Positions 36,344 through 48,445 of a DNA stretch of 64,000 bases are shown piece by piece. Position 1 is the stretch's first letter, and each line of letters opens with the position of its first letter. A model generated the notes under the pieces. It worked only from the letters and a program-made list of their open reading frames with translations. It searched no databases and was not told the DNA's origin. Position numbers and translations under genes: made by a program. Location of the stretch: contig NC_053404.1 of NCBI RefSeq assembly GCF_016859285.1, positions 13,562,605 through 13,626,604 of the forward strand. The letters run 5' to 3'. This DNA comes from Xiphias gladius (lineage: Eukaryota > Chordata > Actinopteri > Istiophoriformes > Xiphiidae).

Positions 36344-39300
36344 GTGAGTAGACAAAATGAGATGTTGAAAAACTGGATCTCTGCATTAAAAAAGGAAAGA
36401 AAAATGTTTCCATTTGTATGCACGCTATCACTGTTTCATTTTACATATCACAGGCTCTATCAATACTCAGCTTATGAATTCCTTTACATTAGTTTTTCCA
36501 AACACCTTGTGCAGGATAAATCTTGCCAAGGACAAAATATTCTGGCTCACAGGGAGGGAATTGTCTGGCAGCAGCAACAGCAGTTTGTTTGAAATAAATC
36601 TAAAGAAGTAGGTAGTTTGCGTAAGCTGTACTAGCTACCATGGGTAGACTGAAAAAGAAAAGAAGCATTGTATGTAAAGCTGCAATGATTAGTCCATTAA
36701 TTGATTAGTCGATTAAAAGAAAATTGGTAAATATTTTGATGATCGATTAACCCTATTTCTAAGCAATAATTCAAAACTTTTGATGGTTACTGATTTTCAA
36801 AATTGAGAATTTTCTTCATTTTACACTGTAATGAATTGATACATTTTTTTGGGTTATGGAGCATTGGCTGGACAAAACAAAACAATTAATGAGGTTATCT
36901 TGTGGTCTAGGATATTGTGATTGTTCTTTTCTCACCATTCTCTGATTTTGTTTTATTTACAGACCAAATCAATAATGAAGAAAATAATCAGCAGATTAAT
37001 CGATAATGAAAACAATTGTTAGTTGCAGCCATATTTACTTGTATGTATCTCAAAAGAAATTCCACGAAAGAAGTTATCACAATGCTGGTCACATTGTTTG
37101 AAATCGGCAAGAATGTCTTTGAAATGTCTTTATATAGCTTGTACCAAGTGAAAAACAATACATTTTTAATCTGCTTCTTAATAATTTGATAATCTTTTTT
37201 CAGATGAGGTTCCAGTGTTCACCGAAGAGCCCATGTCCATGGTGCAGAAGTTGGGAGGCAGCGTGAACCTCCGCTGCAGCGCCCGACCTGCCTCCGCCAA
37301 CATCAGCTGGCGCCTCAACAGCCAGGAGTTGTTTGATGGAGATCTGGGTGTAGTGCTGGGGCCCAGTAGCCTGTTCATTCCCACACTCTCCAACCTGACG
37401 TTGGGAAGATACCAGTGTGTGGCCAGCACTGGCGCTGGAGCGCTGGCTAGTGTGCCTGCTAACGTCACCGCTGCCAGTGAGTAGCTACCCACACAAAGCT
37501 GCAACAAATAAACACAAACACACAGACCTCCATTGGCCCCTTTTTGGTTTGTCTGAGTAGCCAGAGAACGCCTTTGACTTAATTTTCTTCAAGTAGAACA
37601 AAAACAGTGCAGGGGCGGTATTTGTTTGCTTAAAATCTTCACCAATACAACACTGTAAAACCTTGTACTTCAGGTCTGAGGTCTGAGTCTGATGCTTACC
37701 AAGGTCCAGTTCCAGTTTGTGCAGTGCTTATGGTGGGAAAACTGCTGCACTAATCATTGCTTAGTGATATAACTGGATAGTCTGACACTATTTATTCTAT
37801 GTACTTAGACAACAGCTGCTGTTAAGCAGTATCATATTGATATAGTAGAGTTAAAGTGAATTATTCTCCATGCTGACATTTTTAGTGCTTAGCTGATCCG
37901 TGTTGGTGATGTTATATTTGATATGCATCATGGGACATGAGAGGGGGCCTGACACTGTGTAACCTGAGCCGGAGGAATGGAAGGGACCTAGCGGCCAGGG
38001 CCGGGGCCATTCAGAGCAATGAGAGGGGACCAGAACTCAGCCTGGGGGCCCCCTACCTCCACTGGCCCCTCTTCTCCCCACAACACCACATTCCTCTCCA
38101 CAGGGCCTGACAGCAGGGCTCGCCAGAAATTATGGCCCCGTAATTGGGTAGAGGGCTAGGGGAATATAAGGGTGAGGTGTGCGCATGTGTGTATATGTAT
38201 GAGGGGGTGGACAGAGGAATGGGTGTATGCCTAACTAAAACACCATTAGGTAAAAAAAACAAAAAAAACAAAAACAAAGGGCACTGTTAACTGTATTGTC
38301 TTTCATGTAGTGATGTGATGTATGAGGCTGCCATAGCTGGAGAAACTGGAGGTGTTTTAGGCCAGTCGAGACAAGATCTTCCACAAGATGAGACGTGATG
38401 TCACATTCCCTGTCTCCTTGAAGCCCTCCATAACCTTACACACACTTACACTCTCGCATTTCTCTTCCTTCACGCATTTTTCACTCTTCACCCTGTCACA
38501 TTCTCCCCCCTTCCCTCCTTTCATTATCTTTCACTTTCTCTCCTCTTTTGTTTTCTTCATCTTGTGTTCTTATTTTTCTCTATATTTTGGTGAGTGATAT
38601 ATTGTCAGGATGTGATTATGAGAGAGTGTGGAGCACATGTACAAAGACATTAAAAGTTATTGATAGTTCCAATAGTGGATGAATCGTGTTGAGATAACCA
38701 CATGTGGAGTCAGACTGGCCGCCCCGCCTCCCTCAAAAACTTCCCTAATTTAATAATGGTCTCTCCTTGGCCACCCCCAAACTGCCTAAGGAATTGCTCC
38801 ATCGGGAGTGTGTACGTGCCTGCCTTTCCATGTGAGCCCTCTTAGTTGTGCACACGTTTTTTTGTGATCAGGATAGGTTGATTCCAGACCCTCTTTCCTA
38901 TCCGACTCTGGAGAATCTGTGCTTTTTTGGCACAAGTTAAAAGCTCCTTACTTGAATTCTTGTGCAGACAATCGCCCTCCCTTTTAACTGCGGAAAACAC
39001 GTTGCACAAACATGTTATAATTCAGATACACACATGCAGGCCTCCTGCTGCTACACATAAAGATGATGAATGCACTGTCTCTCCAAAAATATTTAAGACA
39101 GCCTTGCCAAACAGCCCTGGTGCGGGAGGTCTGCTTCACTTTATGAATACCATTAATCCTATATCCCTGCATGATGTACGCACACACACAGAGACATGCA
39201 CACGCGCGCGCACACTCACACACACAGACATACTCAAAAATACATGTGCACGCTCATGTGTACACTCACATGCACACACGCACACCTGAGAGACATATGC

Positions 39301-39487
39301 AGGGTTGTTCCTGTAAAGAATGCGGGGCTGTAGAGTCGGGGGGGGGGGTTTAAAAGGTGTAACTGGAGGAATTTGGGAGAAGTAGGTAGAAAGAGGAAGG
39401 TTGGATGGGTAAGTATGGGGGGGCTGTAAAAACAGCACCTGATTGATTTAACAAATGGAGCGCCACATGGTCTACTTTTTTTCCTCT

Positions 39488-39534
<47 letters not shown>

Positions 39535-42500
39535 CACTTAGCTTGACATGTTCTGGCTGGGATTCTCATATTTCAAAATAAGAGGTGAAACCGAGTCAGA
39601 GATGGAGATCTGTGTGTGTTTGTCTGAGTGTGTGTAGACCCTGATTTCCCCCTTTTCAGCCATTAACCCCCCCACACACACACACGCACACACGCACAAA
39701 CCCCACACTGACACGGGGGCAAATCCGGTATGCATAGTAAATCAGTTGCCTGCAGTGAAGGTGTTTGTTCAGCATTTAGGGACATCACAGTCATTTACTC
39801 AATCAGTAAATACCCTGGCCTTAAATAAATGTTGCTTATTGAATTAGAGCTGTATACAAAGTGTCATCAGCTGACTGCACATACCAGCAGCTTGGTCTTT
39901 TTGCCAAAGAGTGTGGCTGGTCCAAGAAAAACACACCAGTTTAGCACCTCTGGAAAGAATGGAGAGAGGCTGTGTTTGTTGAGAATAAATCAACAAAGGC
40001 TGGTAGATGTTTAATTGCGTTCCTTGAGAAGTTTTATTTATCTTTCATTTCACTGCTGGACTCCTGCATGACAAATTTTTCAAATTGTTACTTTATTTTT
40101 CCCCTCCTGTGCTGCTCCCTTTCCTTTTTTTCTTTTCTCAGTCTCATTTTAGTTTCCTTCTGCTTCAAATCTATAAAATGGCAGCATGTCCTCTGCTAAG
40201 ATTTTTGTGGGTTTTTTGTCTTGTTTCCCCCCATCTTCTTAAGAACAGACTTTTGCTGTTTCCTCCCCAGAAAGCAAACTGGATATCTTTCTCTGAAACT
40301 CTATAGGATGGACACCTCTCACCTTTTGACCTCATGGCCAGGTCTCCGGGCTGCTCAGGTGGGGGTTTTGGAGGTCAGAGGTCAGATGAGTGTTGCAGAC
40401 AGTGTGTCTGGGGGACACAGTTGCAGCACATGGCCCCAGTAATCCCTCTCCTCCATTTCCCATAGAATCTGCATGGGCTTCAGTCCCAGTATAATGTTGG
40501 ACAGGATTAATGACACCCTACTCAAATGTTACAGACACCACTTTTAGGCTTTGGACTTATCCCAAGTGACATGAAATGAGTGAAACAGAAAATTTCATCA
40601 GTGCCTCCATTACATTTTTTTGTGCCTTTTTGTCAGATCATGTTAAGACAAACAGTTGGAAAGAAATTAGTAAATGAAGGTGGAAGAAGTTTTTATTTCA
40701 AAGAGAGCGCTCATAAGAGAAGTTGTGGTTACGATACAATGGGGACAGGCTGATGTGAGGGACAACCAATATTGGAAACAGCACAGTTATTACAGAGTTT
40801 ATTCTTGCTCAGAATATTGTGGTTTTCTTCTTCTAAAGCTGAGGACTGACTGTATACATGTGCAGTTAGATGTGATTTACACAGTTTATTAGGATGATGA
40901 AAGAATGCGCAACTATATTTCAGCGATGTGACAGCACAAGTTTTCCCTTGCTTGTGTTTTTCAGAGTTGCGGGACTTCGAGCCCGATGACCAGCAGGAGA
41001 TCGAGGTCGATGAAGGCAACACGGCTGTTATTGAATGTCACCTCCCCGAAAGCCAGCCCAAGGCTCAGGTCCGCTACAGTGTCAAACAGGAGTGGCTGGA
41101 GACATCCAAAGGTACCGAGCTGCTTCATTTCATTAGGATCACCCATAATATTTACTCTCTCTCTCTCTCCCTACTTCCCTGCTGATACCCATACTATCTT
41201 CATAATTTACCGGAATGCTATAATCCTGTTATCTGACCCATTATAAAACCAGTGATAAGGGTATTATCTTGAGGATGTTCAAACATGGGAATGCAGTTGT
41301 TTATTTTTTCAAACTATTTACTTCTAAGTTGCCTGGAAGAGAAGAAAAGCTCCGTTGGTTTGTGTCCGGTATGCTGTTGATGCCTGGGAGCTGTAGGTAC
41401 TGATATCTGCAGCTGATCTGTGAGGAAATGAATACCACATTGACAAGCACTCACCAACTGTTCTTGGTCAGACTCTAGAGTGCCACCTTGTGGTCTCTGC
41501 TGACAGTGCCGATATGCACTGGAATGGCGCATAGGACTCATGTTACACACAGTGTGTCACAATATGGACTTGATTTTTCTGCGGTTACTCTTTGTCTTTG
41601 TCATGTCCCTGTATTTTCTTACATATATTTTCATTCCTGCTTCAGAGTTTAAAACTAAGTTTGTAGCGCTTGTACATGTTACAGTAAGCACCAGCATTGC
41701 TTGTTTAGCATATTGTCCACTGCACCGCCGTGCACATTTACTCTCCAGTGCGTACATAATGTTATTGTACGTTTTGCTGTACAACAGTGACATTTGTGCA
41801 TTTTACAATTTTTTTTACTCTGGGAAAAATTGAACAGCCCACCCACACCAGGCAAATGTATACTCTAAGGTGCATTTCAATACTTTTAGTTTTAGTTTTT
41901 AACTTTGAATTTTTGTCCTTTTTATATTTCTCTATCTAATCCTTATTTTAAATGTTATTCTAATTATTATTATTTATTGCACATCAGCCTTTGGAGCTCA
42001 GCCTCACGAGTATGTCACCCTGCATTTCACTTCATTTAACAAAGAAAACCTTTCAGTTAGGGTGTCCTGATAACTCAGTTGTAAAAAGCGCATACCACAT
42101 AACCCCAATGTCCCTGGCTTGATTCTGGTCACCCATTGTAACCCTTGTTTCCAGTCTGCCTCTAAAGAGTCTGCTATCAAATTAGGCAAAAATGCCAAAA
42201 ATAATCTTTAAAATAAAAATAATCTTTTAACCTTTTGAATCTTTGTCTTCAACCCATCAAAAGAATTAACTGCCCCTATAGAAGATGTATTTGGCCTTAA
42301 ATGATAAATTTATAGGTTTGTCAAGCCTTTAGAGTCCACTCGGAATCTGCTTTTTTTTTTTTTTTTTTTTTTAAATTTATTTATTCTTTTTAATCCTGCA
42401 GGGAACTACCTCATCATGCCATCAGGGAACCTGCAGATAGCCAATGCCACTCAGGACGATGAGGGGCCATATAAGTGTGCTGCCTACAACCCCGTCACTC

Positions 42501-43711
42501 AGGAGGTCAAAACCTCCACCTCTGCTGACCGCCTGCGCATACGCCGTGAGTCACCATCTCCGACACTCTGATGTTAAGACAGACTAGCAAGTTATTTTGA
42601 TTAGCATAACTTATTCTAATTAAGGTACCTTTTTGAAAGATGTGTATCAGGAACAGGTTCAAACTGAAATGTTCACTGCTCATTTACCAAGAAACTACAA
42701 AAATTAAAGAAATTATTAGAGAGCTTGTAACTGTTACTGTAGAAACATGTTGTGCACATGTGTCTCACACTTGCCAGATTGTTTGACTGTTACAATCCGA
42801 TCTTTCCAGGATACATTTAGTAACAGTTGATGACACAAGTCATGCTTTTGCACCAGGCAAAGATGAAAGTGCTTAGACTTCACATTGTGAATTGAATTCT
42901 TTGTATTGTGGATATAATTTCAGACAAAACAGGTTATAAGCAATTTAAAGAAATGGAGATGGATGGAAAAAGATGTTTTTTCACATCATATTTATCACCT
43001 GACTGTCTTCTGTGTGTATCTTTTCCAGGCTCCACGTCTGAAGCAGCTCGTATCATTTATCCGCCGGCGTCCCGTTCCATCATGGTGACCAAAGGCCAGC
43101 GGCTGGTGTTGGAGTGTGTGGCCAGTGGCATCCCTACTCCGCAGGTCACATGGGCAAAAGATGGGCGGGACCTGCGTTTGCATAACAACACACGCTTTCT
43201 GCTTAGCAACCTGCTGATTGATGCGGTGGGCGAGGGCGACTCGGGAACTTACATTTGCCGGGCGGAGAACGGCATCGGCTCAGCCAGCTCTGCAACGGTT
43301 CTCTATGACGTACAAGTGTTTGGTAAGTGAACTAGAGTTGTTTGAGCATGTTGTGTGTCTGCTCTGTGTTGGTTAACTGCCCCTGGTTTGTTGCCTTTGT
43401 ATCATTTGTTTGTTTTTGTTTTTGTTTTTTTGATAATTTTTAAAAAAGAATTCATTCATCCATTCATTTTAAAACTAATTTGTAGGCACATTCCTGTAAC
43501 AGCTTAGTGAAAGGAGTTTGCCAGAGAAGACATGGGTCTGTGCTTGTGTGCACGCACTTTTGTGTGTGAGAAGTGTTTAAGCCTCGCCAGTGTTGTGTTA
43601 GAAAGAGTTGGTGGAGACAGAGCTCTTTATTCTGTAGGACAACTTGATTGAGTGTCTTTAAGTTATGGATGACTGTTTTTACAGTGATTTTTTGTGTCAG
43701 TGTGAGTGTGA

Positions 43712-43752
<41 letters not shown>

Positions 43753-46700
43753 GTAGGCTTGTTTCTCTGCAGCTGGCTCTAATTAAAGCCAGAGAGCTGT
43801 AATGGGCTCTGTCTTTTCCCTGATTCACAAGCAACCAACCATCAACTAACTGGCATGGTCTGCCTGAATCTGCATAGTAGCCCCTCCCATCCCAATCATT
43901 TAGCCTGTACACACCCATGTGCACGGTTGTGATTTTACTCAGACACACGTGCTGTTACACGTGTCATTATTAGAGCTGAAATGATTTGTTGACAGAAAGT
44001 TAATTGACAACTATTATGAATCGAAATTGATTGTTATTTTTGCTTGTTAAATAACTTAAACTAACATTCATCGGTTTCAGCTCTTTAGATGTGAGCATTT
44101 TCAGCTTTTTTTCTCTTTCTTATAAAAATGTAAATTAGATATTTTGGGGTTTAGGACCTCCTCAGTCTGTTTCTCTGACTTGATTACTCCACTATCTCCT
44201 GCAGAGCCTCCTCAGGTGACGGTAGAGCTGCAGCAGCAGGAGGTTGTGTACGGAGAGACTGTTCGCTTTACCTGTCAAGCCCACGGTAGGCCCCCCCCGT
44301 CAGTGATGTGGCTCCACAATGCACGGCCCCTTGCCCCGTCTCCTCGTCATCGCCTCACCTCCCGGGTGCTGCGTGTCTCCAACGTGGGCCCTCAGGATGA
44401 CGGACTTTACCAGTGCATGGCTGAGAATGGGGTGGGCAGCTCACAGGCCTCCGCTCAACTCATCACAGTATCAACTGGTAAGTCATGTAGTTTGGTAATT
44501 TGTCAGAGATTTAATTTTAATTTCATTTTATTTTACAGCCTTTTAGATCTATTTAATTCTGTCTTCATAGGGATTTCATCCAGGGGGAAGTTACCCCCAA
44601 TCTATCGGCCGCTCAGCCCAGACAAGGTGCTAAGAGAGCAGCCACCTGTGAAACCTGGGGCTACAGGAGCCATGTTGCCTCTGGATTGCTCTGAGCTGCC
44701 AGGACAGATCCTTCCTGCAGAGGCCCCCATCATCCTCAGCCAGCCACGCACAGGCAAAGCTGACTACTACGAACTCACCTGGAGGCCGCGGCATGAGCGA
44801 GGAACCCCTGTTCTGGAGTACATGGTCAAATACAGAAAGGTATTGCAGGGAGTGTCTCCTCAGATTTTAATTATATGATGTTTTAGCTTCTTCATACTTA
44901 AACCTGTACATTTTCTGTGTCAGTAACTGGGCCCTCCGTCTCTCTCTCCCTGTCAGGTGGGAGACCCTCTAGCAGAGTGGACCTCCAGCAGTATCTCAGG
45001 CTCTCTCCATAAGCTGACCCTGGCGAAACTGCTGCCGGACAGCCTATATGAGGTGGAGATGGCTGCCAAAAACTGTGCGGGTTTGGGACAGCCTGCTATG
45101 ATGACCTTCAGGACAGGCAAAAGTAAGACACTGTCAGAGCAGTCATAAGAGTGTCTAGTAATGTTAGTACAAGTCATTTTGAGTCCCTGCATTTTGATAT
45201 TTATGTAGTATTTTTCCTACTTTGGTAGTGTATATAATTAAGAATGCTTTAAGAATAATTCTGGTTTTGTTCCATTTTTTCTTTTCTTTTTTCTAAAAAC
45301 TCATCAATGAGCCACACCATTACAGTGAGTGACAGATTCCTTCATTATACTGTACAGCGGCACAGTAGTTTATTTGTAGCTTACATACACCATCCTGCAG
45401 CTGTAAAAACTCATTAGTGCACCAAATGTGTATTAATCCACAGCTGAAAATAGTCCCCAACAGATGTGCTATTTAATCCCCTTTAACTAAAGTTTGATTA
45501 AAAACTATAAAGTGCCCAGCTGTTTTAGAAAATATTTCAGCCTTTTTTTCAAACTGAAAGGATATATATTCACAAGCCATTTTTAAAGATTTATGTCTTC
45601 TGTACGAACGAATGGGCCTGAGCGCCGCAGTCAGTCAGAAAATATTGAAAGAAGGGGTTTTGGTTAACTCATGGCAATTGTTGACAAAAACAAAAATACA
45701 GAATATCACCAGGACACAGAATGTATTTTTTTCTTTAAACTCTGATGCGACTGTTGATGATGTTCTGTCTGCAGGTCGGAAAGGTCTAGGAGGTCCACCA
45801 AAAACTCCAGCTGTTCCTTCGCCAAGCCTCTCACGTAAGTATCTTGTAGCTATTCTGCTCCTGTGACATATTCTTCTCTAATTAACAATACTAACATATT
45901 GTTATCACAGCAAAAGTGTAACCACTTTTGCTGTGATAACTTTAACTAGATATTGTTTTAAGTAAGACTTTCAATTGCTAACCATTTTCCGTTTGACTAA
46001 CATGGACATTTCTCAATTTCTCTTTCCTTTCTTTCACTGAAGGATAAGCTCTCAGTAAGTTGAATGTCATGTGTTTTGCCTTCACTGTTATGATTAGAGA
46101 ATGCTGTCTGTGAGTTTATGTCTGTTGTTGTCCTCCATGACACCACTTCTCCTCTGCAGCTCCCGAGGCGCCTGACAAGCCAACAGTCTCCACGGCAACT
46201 GAGACGTCGGCGTACGTGACTTGGATTCCACGTGGTAACCGCGGCTTTCCCATCCAGTCATTTCGGGTGGAGTACAAGAAGGTGAAGAAGGCCGGAGAGG
46301 ACTGGGTGACGGCAGTGGAAAACATCCCCCCGTCCCGGCTCTCTGTGGAGATCACAGGCCTAGAGAAAGGTCAGCCATCTTCACACGCGCTTAAAACAGT
46401 GTTATTATTCACAGCAGTTTATTCTGACTTGTTGGCGGTGGAGGTGATGGTGGTGGTGGTTTTTTTGGGGGGGGTAGGATGTCCTACCATGTAATTACAA
46501 CGATGGTGTCCTGCATAATTACATTCCCACAGCCCGTAAATTCGTCAGCATAATGAGGGTTGTTACAGTCATTGCAGTAATTGCTGCCATCAATCAAAAC
46601 CATAACCAAATCGCAATCAGCATCACATTTGCTCTGAAAAGGAAAACAAAGTAATGTGAAAACAAACATTATTAGTCAGCACACAATATAGAACTTCATT

Positions 46701-48408
46701 ATTGCAGTTTTTAGCACCCAGAGACAGATTAGTAATGGTTACCCATCTCCCTGTAGGTACGTCTTATAAGTTTCGTGTGGTGGCCGTGAATGTAATCGGT
46801 TCCAGTCCTCCCAGTGCTCCTTCGAAGGCTTACACTGTGGTGGGTGGGAAAACCCATGAACGCCCTGTTGATGGACCCTACATCACCTACAATGAGGCAA
46901 TCAATGAGACTACCATCATTCTCAAATGGACGGTGAGTTTCTAGAGGAAAAAATTCAAAATGTGTGTTCTTGTCTCCTATTAATCAGGATAGATCAAACA
47001 TTTTGGAGACTTATTTAAAGTTCATTGTGAATGTAACATGATTTATTTCCCTGTCAACAGTACACTCCCGTAAACAACACGCCCATCTATGGTTTCTACA
47101 TCTACTACCGGCCAACAGACAGCGATAATGACAGTGACTATAAGAAGGATGTGGTGGAGGGAGACAGATACTGGCACTCAATCACTGACCTGCAGCCTGA
47201 GACCGCCTATGACATCAAGATGCAGAGCTTCAATGAGAAGGGAGAGAGTGAATTTGGCAACGTAGTGATCCTTGAAACAAAAGGTGAGGTCGTTTTTGGG
47301 GAAATTTGGCTGATTTAGATGTATTTAGAGGCAGCAGCGTGGGCCTAACAGTCAGAGTATCTACTCTTTTGCAAGTCTGAGCTGTCTTTTTAACATATTT
47401 TTCCACTTTTTGTCTCCTCAGCTCGTCCTAATCCCCTGCGGCCTGTTCCATCACAGAGCCCAAATCCGGTACCTCCCAGTGGACTAGTGCCTCGGCCTGG
47501 CGACCTCCCCTACCTCATAGTTGGTATTGTCCTGGGAGCTTTCGTCTTCATCATTGTCACCTTCATTCCCTTCTGCCTTTGGAGGGCTTGGGCCAAACAG
47601 AGTGAGTGCTCCTCACAGTTCCTCATGTCTTTGCAGGAATTAAAGTCTTTGCCTCTACATCCGTGTAATTGTCTTTTTGCACTTATTTCAGAGCAAACAT
47701 CCGACTTGTGTTTCCCTGCTGTGGCTACCCCTGTGTCGTCATGCCAGTACACCATGGTTCCCCTTCAGGGACTTGCCCTGGTTGGCCACTGCCCACTGGA
47801 CGCCCACATCACTGCTCCACATGGCATCTACCCCGCTAATGGAGAATACAGTCCAAACGGCAAACCTCACCACCCAACACACTGCTTGCCAGGGTTGCGG
47901 CAGGTACAAAAAAAAAAAAAAAACGTTCATTCACGCTGATATAGATTGTTAAAAAGTTATCAATAAGAAAGCTTTTTTGTATTAGCGTTGAATATATGAT
48001 GTATATGCTCTGTGCTTTGCAGGATGAGGTAGACTATGATATGGAGTGTGACACTTTGTTGCCACAGACGGTGTCAAATGGACATCTGCCGGTCTACCAC
48101 TACTCTACCAGGTACATTACATAAGTACATATAAAACTGTATACTGTAATGTACTGGAGGGATATCAACAAATAATTCCTGAATAATTATTTACATTATA
48201 CTTATAAATATAATGGGGAAGCAAAAAACTAATACCCAAGAAGAAAAAGGAAATCAGGCAAATCATTATAATTTTTTATTTTTTTTTTTTTTTTTTGATC
48301 TGCATTCAATTGATTTTTATATTTGATTTAGAACTTTGCCAAAACAGTCAGTCAGTCAATCAATTAATCTGTCAACAGAAAATTAATCAACAATTATTTT
48401 GATAATTA

Positions 48409-48445
<37 letters not shown>

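Larger units (their letters stand above)
37477..40964 (+). other. boc: boc intron 2 of the coding region, 3.5 kb
   Basis: The intron holds a GC-rich candidate regulatory piece (37910-38160), a second non-repetitive piece near 38700-38790 with CTAATTTAATAATGG, scattered CA/CT simple sequence, and a microsatellite at 39491. No further exon is apparent, and the flanking exons join in frame without one. Confidence 0.85.

Noticed and set aside
41540..41833. 97-codon hydrophobic open frame in a boc intron
   Set aside because: AT-rich sequence with no signal of a gene, lying within an intron between two exons that join perfectly. Probably repeat remnant.
46043..46054. Possible 12-nt microexon flanked by AG and GTAAGT in the boc intron before exon 10
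   Set aside because: Inclusion in the required phase would create CGA-TAA, an immediate stop. The flanking exons already join in frame.
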